Shown one piece after another: positions 25,974 to 34,986 of a stretch of DNA of 64,000 nt. This DNA comes from CAWFZT01 sp963820415 (GTDB lineage Bacteria; Chloroflexota; Anaerolineae; Anaerolineales; Anaerolineaceae), in NCBI GenBank assembly GCA_963820415.1, contig CAWFZT010000008.1, positions 372,001-436,000 of the forward strand. Direction: 5' to 3'. A program made the translations under genes and the position numbers. Position 1 is the stretch's first letter. Each line of letters opens with the position of its first letter. The notes under the pieces were generated by a model, which did no database searches, was not told the origin of the DNA, and worked only from the letters and a program-made list of their open reading frames with translations.

Positions 25974-26027
25974 AAACCCTAAAGGTCTTAAAGACCTTTA
26001 GGGTTTTCTTCAAGACCTTTAGGGTTT
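25974..26027. repeat. REP-like palindrome family A, copy 4 plus a half copy (5' flank of the RAYT gene)
   Basis: 25974-26006 is a perfect 33-nt palindrome with the same arms as copy 2 and a central A. A separate right half (AAGACCTTTAGGGTTT) follows at about 26012-26027. Together with copy 2 it brackets the RAYT gene, the layout expected for a RAYT with its own REPs. Confidence 0.8.
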
Positions 26028-26041
26028 GATCTGGGTTGGGT

Positions 26042-28009
26042 TTATTTGCATGCCGGCCCGTAATCCAGGTTCTCGATGCCCCACAGGGCGCTGCGGGCGG
26101 TGACGTCCGTCTCGAAGCCGCACAGGTCGGTGCGGGCGGCGGTCAGCTTCAACTGGAAGAAGAGCGGCAGGGTGGGCAGGTCCTGGGCGAGGATACGCTC
26201 GGCGTCCTGCTGGCCCTGGGTGTACTGGTCAGGCTGGTCGGGGCGGGCCTGCGTGGCTTTCTGGCAGGCGGCGTCGTAGTCTTTGTTGCTGTAGCCGGTC
26301 ACGTTGCCGGTCAGCCAGTCGTTGTCGGCAGTGGGGATCTGGTCGGATTCGTAGAGGAAGCAGGGCGGCTGGGCGCTCGAATCCCAGGCGTACTCGGCCA
26401 GGTCGAAACTGCGCCCAAACAGCGGGCCATCCGGGCCGGCGGCGTAGAGGACATCGGTGGTGAGGGACTTGACGTCCACCTGCACGCCGCATTCCGCCAG
26501 TGAAGACTGGATAATGTTGGCGATGGCCACGCGCAGCGGCGCCTGCGTGGTCAGGTAGGTGACCGCCAGGGGGGCGCCGTCGGTTTCGCCGGTCACGCCC
26601 TGGGCATGCCGGATGGGGTCGCTGCCCTGCTGCGTCCAACCAGCCTGATCGAGGAGCTGCTTACCAGCATTGACATCGTGCGGAAGGGGCTTCAGGTCGG
26701 CCAGGTTGAGGGGATGGTCAGGCGGCAGGTAACTGCCCGGCACGGAGACCAGGTTATAGAGCAGGTCGCTGACGATTTTCTGGCGGTCGATGCAGTAAGC
26801 AAAGGCCTGGCGCACGCGCACGTCCCCGAAAAAATCCGGGCGGCCAGTGGTCGGGGTGGAATTGTTATCGTAAGCGGCAGGGCGGATGCCGAAATCGAGG
26901 TGTTCCCATTCAGGGCCCTGGCCGGTGAACAACTGGATCTTTTTGGCGGTGCGCAGGTCGAAGATAGACTGGTAATCAGCGCTCTGCAGGGCGGTGTTAT
27001 CCACCAAGTCGCACTCGCCGGCCAGAATGGAGGACAGGCTGCTGTCAGCCGGCTCGCCGACAAAGCGATAAACCAGCTTGTCGAACTTGGGCAGGCCCTC
27101 GGAGGAGCGGAAATAGCTGGGGTTCTTGCTGAGGGTGATGTGGTCGCCGGCGACCCATTCATCGATGACGTAAGGGCCCCAGCCCAACGGTCGGCGGGTG
27201 GACTGGTCGGAGGTGAGCAGGTCGGCCGGGCTGGTGCTGCCCCAGGCGTGTTTGGGCAGAGGTAGGAAGAAATTATCGTCGTATTGCTCCGGCAGGTAAC
27301 CGGGCAGGCCGGTCCAACGTACGGTCAGGTCATCTACTGCGCTGTAGGAAGAGGTGCGGTCGACGATCTTTTTGGAGGTGGGGGTGGCCGGGTCGGCGGC
27401 CAACGTATAGGAATAGACCGAATCGGCGGCGGTGAGCGGCTGGCCGTCTGACCAGGTGATACCGGGCTTGAGCTTGAAGGTGGCCGAGAGCTGGTCCATC
27501 TGCACGGCGGTTTTGCCATCCCAGGGGACGGCGCAGTCGGCGCCGGTGCAGCCCGAGGGCAGGTATTTCACTCCGCTGGCCAGGGAAGACAGGTTGCCGC
27601 TGGCGTCGACCATTTCGTCGCCCGCCTGGACGATGACGGGTTGGATGGCGGCGCTGCCATCCGCCAGGTTGGGCAGCTTTTCGAGGATGACCGGGGAGGG
27701 GATGAAATTGCGGGTATCGATCGGGCCATCATAGATGGCTTCGAGGACGTTCCACATATCCCGGGCGGCACTGCCGTAGACGTAGAGAGAGGTGGGTTCC
27801 TGGCCCAGGCAAACCACCAGGGTGCGTGAAGCGGGGGTGGGGGTGACCGGTACAGCGGAAGGCGTGGCTGGGAGACCCGGCGTGCGGGTGGCGGAGGGCG
27901 CCTGGGCGGGCGCAGCGGCGGGAGGTTTCGCCTGACAGGCGGCCAGGGCCAGCGAAATAAACAGGATCAGGCAGCCAAATCCTCTGGCCAGGTTTTTTCG
28001 GGAAGGCAT
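26042..28009 (-). CDS. ABC transporter substrate-binding lipoprotein, family 5 (peptide/nickel type), SBP1
   Basis: About 655 residues from the ATG at 28009 (AAGGAGAA upstream). The lipoprotein signal is MPSRKNLARGFGCLILFISL followed by ALAAC, then an Ala/Pro/Thr linker. The mature part has the family-5 fold: TLVVCLGQEPTSLYVYGS, TFKLKPGITWSDGQPLTAADSVYSY, WGPYVIDEWVAGDHITLSKNPSYF and RQAFAYCIDRQKIV. It would capture oligopeptides or related solutes for DppBC. It follows dppC by 82 bp on the same strand and is the last gene of the cluster. At about 655 residues it is longer than typical DppA, mostly through the linker and an insertion near 130-180. Confidence 0.88.
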   Translation of the reverse strand: MPSRKNLARGFGCLILFISLALAACQAKPPAAAPAQAPSATRTPGLPATPSAVPVTPTPASRTLVVCLGQEPTSLYVYGSAARDMWNVLEAIYDGPIDTRNFIPSPVILEKLPNLADGSAAIQPVIVQAGDEMVDASGNLSSLASGVKYLPSGCTGADCAVPWDGKTAVQMDQLSATFKLKPGITWSDGQPLTAADSVYSYTLAADPATPTSKKIVDRTSSYSAVDDLTVRWTGLPGYLPEQYDDNFFLPLPKHAWGSTSPADLLTSDQSTRRPLGWGPYVIDEWVAGDHITLSKNPSYFRSSEGLPKFDKLVYRFVGEPADSSLSSILAGECDLVDNTALQSADYQSIFDLRTAKKIQLFTGQGPEWEHLDFGIRPAAYDNNSTPTTGRPDFFGDVRVRQAFAYCIDRQKIVSDLLYNLVSVPGSYLPPDHPLNLADLKPLPHDVNAGKQLLDQAGWTQQGSDPIRHAQGVTGETDGAPLAVTYLTTQAPLRVAIANIIQSSLAECGVQVDVKSLTTDVLYAAGPDGPLFGRSFDLAEYAWDSSAQPPCFLYESDQIPTADNDWLTGNVTGYSNKDYDAACQKATQARPDQPDQYTQGQQDAERILAQDLPTLPLFFQLKLTAARTDLCGFETDVTARSALWGIENLDYGPACK

Positions 28010-28091
28010 AAATTCTCCTTGGGGCAGCAATAAGGGGAATTATACCGCGCAAAGAAAGAGGGAGCGCTGTCATGCCATAGGGGAGGCGGGG

Positions 28092-29144
28092 TCAGGCGCC
28101 GCGGCCGCGCATGCGCGGGTCCATAATGTCGCGCAGGGCGTCGCCCATCAGGTTCCAGCCCAGGGTGAACATCAGCAAGGCGATCCCCGGAAAGACGACG
28201 ATGTACCAGTAGGTCGACAGGACCGGAATCCAGTTGCGAGCAAAGCTGATCAACTGGCCCCAGTCCGGATAGCCAACCTCGGTGCCGATACCCAGGAAGC
28301 TGAGCGCAGCAAAGTTGATCACGATCGAGCCAATATCCATCGAAGCTACCACCAGGACGGGATAAACTGCATTGGGAATGATATGCCGGAGCAGGATACG
28401 CATATCTTTCACGCCCACTACCCTGGCCGCCATCACATACTCGCGCTCGCGCACGGAAAGGATATCGCCGCGGATCAGGCGGGCGTAACCCATCCAGCCA
28501 AAGGTTACCAGGGCAATCACCGGGGCCCAGATGCCCTTGCCAATCTTGGGCGACAGGATGGCCGAGAGGGTCAGGGCCGCCATGATGAATGGGAAGGCCA
28601 TAAAGACCTCGGTGATACGCATGAGCACCTCATCCACCCATCCGCCGTAATACGCCGAAATAGATCCCAACAGAATGCCGATGATGACGCAGATACCTAC
28701 CACGATCACACCCACAAAAATGGCCGTGCGCGTGCCCCAGATGACGCCGTAGAAGATATCCCACTGTCCGGACGCTGTGCCAAAGGGATGCACCCACTGA
28801 TTTTGGCCGAACAGCCTCATCCAGAAAGCTACGGGCGGGGCGGTGTGGGTCCAATCGGAACCGGGCCCGCGCGGGGTGCCGCCGAAGCCATCCCTGGGGA
28901 TCTGGGCGATCATAAAGGTATTGCCACGCACGTTGATAGGCGCCGGACAGATCAACGGCGCAATAATGGCGATCAAGATGAAGAAAGCCATCAAACACAG
29001 GCCGGCTATCGACAACGAATTGCGAAAAATACCCCTATAGATGCGGTAAAGCTCCGGACCGATGATCCTTTCCAGGCGCCCAATCTTGCGCTCGGGAAGC
29101 TCGCCGGCCAGTTTTGCGATTTCAGCAGGTAGGGCTTCACCCAT
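28092..29144 (-). CDS. dppC: Dipeptide-type ABC transporter permease DppC
   Basis: A 350-residue membrane protein with a soluble N-terminus, a first helix (SLSIAGLCLMAFFILIAIIA) and the core permease helices. The EAA-loop region is AARVVGVKDMRILLRHIIPNA, and the DppC-typical ending is ALLMFTLGWNLMGDALRDIMDP. A periplasmic insertion after helix 1 (about 70-130) is longer than in E. coli DppC. The ATG has AAGGAGAG upstream. It follows dppB by 17 bp. Confidence 0.92.
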   Translation of the reverse strand: MGEALPAEIAKLAGELPERKIGRLERIIGPELYRIYRGIFRNSLSIAGLCLMAFFILIAIIAPLICPAPINVRGNTFMIAQIPRDGFGGTPRGPGSDWTHTAPPVAFWMRLFGQNQWVHPFGTASGQWDIFYGVIWGTRTAIFVGVIVVGICVIIGILLGSISAYYGGWVDEVLMRITEVFMAFPFIMAALTLSAILSPKIGKGIWAPVIALVTFGWMGYARLIRGDILSVREREYVMAARVVGVKDMRILLRHIIPNAVYPVLVVASMDIGSIVINFAALSFLGIGTEVGYPDWGQLISFARNWIPVLSTYWYIVVFPGIALLMFTLGWNLMGDALRDIMDPRMRGRGA

Positions 29145-29161
29145 ATTAACTCTCCTTCAGC

Positions 29162-30223
29162 TTATGATAAGCGCACACGTGGGTCCAGGAAGCCATACAA
29201 GACGTCCACGACCAGGTTGGCCAGGATTAAAATGAAAGCAGTCAGCAAAGTAAATGCCAGGACGGTCACTACATCGAGCTGGGCGGCGGCTGAGGCGGCC
29301 GCTGAACCAATCCCGGGATAATCAAAGATAGTCTCGGTAAACACCACGCCGCCTAATAAACCGGCCACCTGTAAGCCGCCCAGCGTCACCACCGGGATGA
29401 GGGCATTGGGACGGGCGTGTTTATTGACCACGTTATTTTCAGACATGCCTTTGGCGCGGGCAGTCACGACGTAATCCTGGCGCAGGGTTTCCAGCATGGA
29501 TGAGCGCGTCACGCGCAGGAAGACCGCCCAGGAGACGTAGCTGAGGGTAATCACCGGCAGCACCAGGTGGCGGATGGCATCCCACAGAATGTCGATCCGG
29601 CCGTTCAGGATGGCATCGATGGTTACCAGCTTGGTATATTCGTGGTAAGTAGGCAAGCGCATCACGGCGATGGCCCAATCGGATAAGCGCCCGATGGGAA
29701 ACCAATGCAATTGGGCGTAAAAGAACATCAACAGCATCAAGCCTAAAATGAAGGTTGGGAAGGAATACCCGATGATACTTAAAATGCGTGCGACCTGATC
29801 GATCAGCTTGTTGTGGTTAACCGCCGCAGCAATTCCCAGCCAGATGCCGATGCCCACGATGGGGATGATGGCATAAACGGCCAGCTCAACCGTGGCGGGG
29901 AAGCGATCTTCGATAATGGCAGCAATCTCTCGGTTGCCTGAACGAGAATAGCCAAAATCGCCGCGCAAGATGCCACCAATCAATTGTCCACTCGTATCGA
30001 CTCTGCCTACCAGCCAGTGCCAGTACTGCACATAAATTGGATCGTTCAAGCCATAACGTTTGATGATGCCCTCCATTATCGCCTGGTTCTTCGGAATATC
30101 GCGTACATACAAAGCAGAGCGTTCCTCGGGACTGAGGAACTGGAGCATGGTGAAGATGAGCATGGTTACACCAATTAAAATGACCGGGAGGATCAACAAA
30201 CGCCTGATGATGTAATTTAGCAT
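29162..30223 (-). CDS. dppB: Dipeptide-type ABC transporter permease DppB
   Basis: A 353-residue membrane protein. It starts with LNYIIRRLLILPVILIGVTMLIFTMLQF, typical of DppB/OppB. The EAA-type loop is VVTARAKGMSENNVVNKHARPNALIPVVT and the C-terminus ends VVDVLYGFLDPRVRLS. It pairs with DppC to form the channel. It lies downstream of SBP2, separated by about 220 bp holding a strong hairpin that may lower permease expression relative to the binding protein. Confidence 0.92.
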   Translation of the reverse strand: MLNYIIRRLLILPVILIGVTMLIFTMLQFLSPEERSALYVRDIPKNQAIMEGIIKRYGLNDPIYVQYWHWLVGRVDTSGQLIGGILRGDFGYSRSGNREIAAIIEDRFPATVELAVYAIIPIVGIGIWLGIAAAVNHNKLIDQVARILSIIGYSFPTFILGLMLLMFFYAQLHWFPIGRLSDWAIAVMRLPTYHEYTKLVTIDAILNGRIDILWDAIRHLVLPVITLSYVSWAVFLRVTRSSMLETLRQDYVVTARAKGMSENNVVNKHARPNALIPVVTLGGLQVAGLLGGVVFTETIFDYPGIGSAAASAAAQLDVVTVLAFTLLTAFILILANLVVDVLYGFLDPRVRLS

Positions 30224-30379
30224 GCATTTCTCCTAAAACACTTTTTCACCGTTCTGACCAACAGCGAAGGGGACTTCGCTCATCCCCACAGTCTGCAGGG
30301 GGGTTAGGAAACCCACGCTACCGGATTATGGCCATATTGCACGGATACAGGATGTTGCTCAGAGCGGTAAAAAGGTGTA

Positions 30380-30428
30380 GGCCGGGGAAGCCCGCCAGTA
30401 TTGCAATCTGGTAAGACTTCCCCAGGCC
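30380..30428 (-). terminator. Hairpin between SBP2 and dppB, probable attenuator
   Basis: The minus strand folds as GGCC-T-GGGGAAG against CTTCCCC-GGCC, with an inner CCAG/CTGG pairing and a downstream CCTTTTT a few nt later. It sits 18 bp after the SBP2 stop. Such hairpins commonly reduce expression of permease genes below that of the binding protein. The remaining sequence to dppB (30224-30379) shows no gene. Confidence 0.55.
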
Positions 30429-30445
30429 CAAAAACACTTTAGAAA

Positions 30446-32513
30446 TTAGTCTTTTGAAAGTACGTAGAAGTATACGTCTGCGTAGATTGGATTGTTGTAA
30501 TAGCCATGCACCCAGCGCTGCTCGAAGTGCTTGCCTAACTGCTCAGCCAGCAGAACAGTGGGCACGTTGTCATAGAAGAGCTGGTTGAACTGGGCGTAGA
30601 TGGCGGCGCGCTTGGTCGGATCAGTTTCTTTGGCGCCACTCGTGATGATCGGAGCGAAGGCGTCCAGCAAGTCTGCGGGCATGCCCTGCTTACTGGAAAA
30701 AGCGCCGCCCTTACCAGCGTAGGTGAAGGTCCAGTTATGCGGATCGGGGATGTCCTCAATCCAGCCGAGGATGAAGAAGGGGAACTTCTTGGCCTGGTAG
30801 CCTGACAGGTAGGCTGGCCACGGCAGACCCACAGCCTCGACCACGAATTTCGGGTTGACCCCGGAAACAGCTTGTTGCCAGATCTGGGCTACAGACTGGC
30901 GAGCGGTGTTGCCGGTGTTGTAGGCAATTGAGAAGCGGAAGCCGGTATCCCACAGCGAGATTGTGCCGTTGGGATCAGGAGTGTAGGTCCCATCTCCGTT
31001 ATCCTTCCACTTGGAAGCCTTGAAGAAATCCGTGCACTTCTGCGTGTCGAAGGTGTACTTGGGGGTCTTGTCGGAGTCCCCGATCATGCCGAGGAGCATG
31101 ACGTCATTGGCCTGGGTGCCGTAACCCTGCTGGACGTCCTGGATATAGGTTTTCCAGTCAAAGCAGTAGGCGAAGGCCTTGCGGACATTTATGTCAGAGA
31201 AGAAGTTGGCCGGAATACCATTGCCATCCAGCTTGCCGGAACCGATGAAGTTGTTGCCGCCGCTGGTGTTAATCGCGAAGTTGAAGAAGGCGTCCGTACG
31301 AGTTGACGCCGTGGACCTTGTCATACACACGCGCAGGATTGTTGGGGTTGGTGGCATCCGGCTGGCATTGATAGGTGGAAGCATCGCAGCGGTCACCGAC
31401 CATGGTATCCATCTGCGGCCAGTCAGCGGCTGAACCAACAGCTGCATAGTCTGCATCACCGGCTTTGAAAGCTGCCAGGCGGGTGCTGAACTCATCCACT
31501 TCCTTGACAATTACGTTCTTGAGCTTGGGCGCGCCGGTAGGGGCCCCATCCCACATGGGATCCTTCATCCAGTAGTTTTCGTTGGACTTATAGACGATGG
31601 AGTCTTTCGGGGTCCAGCTAACCAGGATGTAGGGGCCGGAGCCATTTTCGCCAGAACCCAGAGCGGTCTTGTTAACTTCTTCCGAAGTGGGAGCATAGAA
31701 ATTCTGCCAGGTGGCGCAGTCGCCATCCCAGCCGCCATTGGCAGCAACCCATTTCTGCTCACGAATGGCGCCCCACATGGTGCCGGACAGAGTGGAGAGG
31801 AATGGTCCCCAGGGTTGGGCGAGTTTAAAGGTGACCGTACCTGCTGAATCGTCGGCAACGATCTTGCTCTTGACATTATCGCAGACTGCCTTGAGCGTGG
31901 CGGGATCGATCTTGGAAAGATTTTCCCGGTTGTCCATTACACCTACAGCAGGATCAACACCGGCTTTGGTCATATCATCTGCGGTGATCTGGTCGGCCAC
32001 ATCGTTATCGGGGGTCGAGCCGAGGATCGGCTCAGAAAACAGCCACTGCGGGGAAATCGAGCCGCCGGACAGGATGCCCTGCTGGATGCTGAAAGCCACA
32101 TCGCCGGGGGTCAGGTCGTCGCCGTTGTGGAACTTGACGCCGGTGCGGATCTTGAAAGTATAAGTCAAACCATCCGCTGAAATGTCGCCGTTGGCCTGTG
32201 AAGGCACTTCGGTCGCCAGCATGGGTACGAAATCGTTGATGCTGTCCTTCTTGTAGAAGATCAGCGTGTCATAGAGATTATTGATCACACCGCCAGACAT
32301 GTTATCGTACGCCAGGGCCGGGTCGAGGGTATCGATGTCGCCGATGGTATAGTCATTGAACGTGGTGGGATCCTTGGATTTGAATGTTGCGGCAGCCGGT
32401 ACAGCCGGTGCAGCAGGGGCAGCAGGGGCAGCAGGGGCAGCAGGCTGGCAGGCGGTTAGGACCATGCTCAGCATAACTACAGCAGTGAACAGTACGAAAA
32501 ATTTAGAACGCAT
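30446..32513 (-). pseudogene. ABC transporter substrate-binding lipoprotein, family 5, SBP2, interrupted by a +1 frameshift
   Basis: A protein of about 690 residues. The start at 32513 follows GGAGGAG; an ATG 12 nt upstream overlaps that site. The lipobox is MVLTAC, followed by a (PAA)n linker encoded by a 9-bp tandem repeat. The fold is family 5: TFKIRTGVKFHNGDDLTPGDVAF and GSGPYILVSWTPKDSIVYK. In the C-terminal part are INVRKAFAYCFDWKTYIQDV and WIEDIPDPHNWTFTYAG. Near 31300-31306 one extra base shifts the frame. The first part ends GVNSYGRLLQLRD, whereas the conserved continuation (TDAFFNFAINTSGGNNFIGSG) is in the next frame. It is the first binding protein downstream of dppD2-dppF2. Function is lost if the frameshift is real. 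Confidence 0.85.
32410..32444. repeat. 9-bp tandem repeat encoding the (Pro-Ala-Ala)n linker of SBP2
   Basis: About four copies of a GCAGCAGGG-type 9-bp unit lie just after the lipobox codons of SBP2. The unit is a multiple of three, so copy-number change alters only linker length. Confidence 0.6.
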
Positions 32514-32614
32514 TTTCTCCTCCATTTTGAGAATTGGTTAGGTACGGGAAGACATTGTGAAAAATCAGGACCATTTTGTTCGCTATCGATACATCACCTC
32601 CTTATGTCCAAACC

Positions 32615-33592
32615 TTATACCATGTGACAAGCAACAGAATGCCCAGACGATATTTCACGCCATTCCGGACGCTTTTCGGCGCAGATTTCGGCTGCCAGGG
32701 GGCAGCGCGTGCGGAAACGACACCCGGAAGGGGGATTTACCGGTGAGGGCACATCCCCGGTCAGGATGATGCGCTGCCGTTTCTCTTCGATGAAAGGATC
32801 CGGGATGGGTACGGCCGATAGAAGGGCCTGGGTGTAAGGGTGCAAGGGATGAGTATACAACTCATCCTGGCCGGCCAGCTCGACGATAATCCCCAGGTAC
32901 ATGACTGCCACGCGGTTGCTGATATGGCGGACTGCCGAAAGGTCGTGGGCAATAAACAGATAGGTCAACCCCAGCTTTTGCTGGAGGTCTTCGAGCAGGT
33001 TGATTACCTGCGCCTGGATTGAAACATCCAGGGCAGAAATTGGCTCGTCGCAAACGATCAGATCAGGATTGAGGGCCAGGGAACGCGCCAGGCCGATGCG
33101 CTGGCGCTGGCCGCCAGAAAATTCATGCGGGTAGCGGTCGATGTAGGCCTGGTTCAAGCCGACCAGGCCAAGCAGTTGGCGGACGCGCTCGGTCTTTTCG
33201 TGGCCGCTGGCAATCTCGTGCACCATCAGCGGCTCGCCGACGATATCTTCCACGGTCATACGCGGGTTCAGGCTGGCATACGGGTCCTGGAAAATCATCT
33301 GAATACGGCGGCGGATGTGGCGCAGCTCTTCACCGTGGATCTTGGTCAGATCGACGCCATCAAAAATGACATGACCGCTGTTCGGCCGGTAAAGCTGCAG
33401 CAAGGTGCGGCCGGTGGTGGTTTTACCGCAGCCCAATTCTCCTACCAGCCCCAACGTTTCCCCTTCTTTAATGTCGAAACTGACCCCATCCACGGCGTGG
33501 ACGTAGCCAGTCGTGCGCTGAAAGACGCCGCGGCGGATGGGGAAATGCATGACAAGGTTTTCGACCCTGACCAAATATTCTTGATCGCTCAT
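32615..33592 (-). CDS. dppF: Dipeptide/oligopeptide ABC transporter ATP-binding protein DppF/OppF (pair 2)
   Basis: About 325 residues. The start at 33592 follows GGAAGGAA and overlaps the dppD2 stop by 4 nt (ATGA). Walker A is GLVGELGCGKTTTGRT; the usual GESGCGK has Leu in place of Ser. The signature is HEFSGGQRQRIGLARSLAL and Walker B is LIVCDEPISALD. The C-terminal segment HPLHPYTQALLSAVPIPDP and CRFRTRCPLAAEIC is complete. It is a paralogue of dppF1 and sits in the longer transporter cluster dppD2-F2-SBP2-B-C-SBP1. Confidence 0.9.
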   Translation of the reverse strand: MSDQEYLVRVENLVMHFPIRRGVFQRTTGYVHAVDGVSFDIKEGETLGLVGELGCGKTTTGRTLLQLYRPNSGHVIFDGVDLTKIHGEELRHIRRRIQMIFQDPYASLNPRMTVEDIVGEPLMVHEIASGHEKTERVRQLLGLVGLNQAYIDRYPHEFSGGQRQRIGLARSLALNPDLIVCDEPISALDVSIQAQVINLLEDLQQKLGLTYLFIAHDLSAVRHISNRVAVMYLGIIVELAGQDELYTHPLHPYTQALLSAVPIPDPFIEEKRQRIILTGDVPSPVNPPSGCRFRTRCPLAAEICAEKRPEWREISSGHSVACHMV

Positions 33593-34577
33593 ACCCGTTC
33601 CTTCCCCGTTGCAACGTCTACCCAACAAGCCACCGAATGCTCAGGTCCAACCGATAAGAGGCGGGGATTCTCATGGAAACAGTGATCAACGCGGAATTTG
33701 CAGCGGGGGGCAAAAGGACAAAAACTCGGTTTTTGGAACAGTACCGGCGGGATGCCTTCGATAGAAATCAGGCGCTTCTTCCCGCCCAGGTCCAGGCGGG
33801 GCAGGCTGCCCAAAAGGCCTATGGTATAGGGATGGGTGGGATTTTTATACAGCTCTTTTACACGGGCTTCTTCGATAATAAAACCGCCATACATGACGTT
33901 GACGCGCTCGGCCAGACCGGCGACGATGCCCAGGTCGTGGGTGATCCAGATAATGGCCATGCCTAGCTCATCGCGTAAGCGCTTGACCAGCTCTATGATC
34001 TGGGCCTGGATGGTCACGTCCAAGGCGGTGGTTGGTTCATCGGCGATCAAAACCTGGGGAGTGCAAATCAGGGCCATGGCGATCATGGCGCGCTGGCGCA
34101 TCCCGCCTGAGAACTGGTGCGGGTAATCGTTCATGCGGTCGCGGCCGTTCGGAATGCCGACCATGTTGATCATTTCGGCGACCCGCTCGAGGGCCTGCTT
34201 ATGGGTCAGTCCGTTGTGGATCTCTAACGGTTCGGCGAGCTGCTGGCCAATGGTCAGCACTGGGTTGAATGAAGTCATGGGATCCTGGAAGACCATACTG
34301 ATCTGTGCGCCACGCACGTGGCGGATCTCTTCCTGGCTCATTTTAAGCAAATCATGTCCCTGGTACATGGCGGAGCCTGCCACAACCTGCCCGGGAGGCG
34401 AAGGGATCAGTTGAAGAATGGAAGAAACTGTGACACTTTTTCCACAACCACTTTCGCCAACTATCCCCAGCGTTTCCCCTCTTTAAGTTTGAACGAAACA
34501 CCATTGACTGCATGAACGACCCCTTCACGCGTGCGAAATTGAGTTTCAAGGCCTTGAACGTTTAATAATTCGGCCAT
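33589..34577 (-). pseudogene. dppD: Dipeptide/oligopeptide ABC transporter ATP-binding protein DppD/OppD (pair 2), -1 frameshift
   Basis: The frame from ATG 34577 (MAELLNVQGLETQFRTREGV) runs to GVSFKLKEGKRWG and stops. Restoring one base in the C-run at 34476-34479 gives KLKEGETLGIVGESGCGKSV and leads into the long frame with MAGSAMYQGHDLLK. Walker A therefore spans the break. Downstream the signature HQFSGGMRQRAMIAMALI, Walker B LIADEPTTALDVTIQ and the Cys-rich tail CPFAPRCKFRVDHC are intact. A single missing base in a homopolymer is a classical sequencing error but could be a real mutation. The gene heads the minus-strand cluster. Confidence 0.85.
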
Positions 34578-34986
34578 GCAACTATTATCCTTTTAGGTAG
34601 AGATCGGGGCAGTAATACACCATCTTTGTTTCTTAAAGCGGAATTCCTATTAGTATACCTTGAAAAATTTTGTATGTCAAACAAAGGCTTCAGAAATGCC
34701 GGAACAACGGGAACCCCACCAGTAGTGTGATTGCCGCTAATAACGCCTTCATCCACCAAATGTGGGCATCCAGGCCGGATAAAGTTGAAGACCTCTGCCT
34801 GCGTTTGAATTTCAAATCGGTTGAGAATTATAGCATATCAACATGAAAGACCCGCTTGTCAAGTGATAATTGATGAGCGTTCTCTAATACCTGCCCTTCA
34901 GCGCGGTTATAATTGGCCCATGCTGGTCGACCTGACTCCCCTGGAAGAGCTCAACATAGAAATATGGATGGTGGAGAAAAAAGCTG
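34578..34986. other. Divergent intergenic region
   Basis: A 409-bp region between dppD2 (minus) and the SGNH-like lipoprotein gene (plus). It should contain both promoters. I see no clear consensus promoter, no long inverted repeat and no convincing small gene; 34920-34980 is a purine-rich approach to the ribosome binding site at 34972. Confidence 0.4.

Noticed and set aside
32410..32444. Tandem repeat as a phase-variation switch of SBP2
   Set aside because: The 9-bp unit preserves the reading frame at any copy number and codes for a flexible linker, so it can change length but not on/off state.
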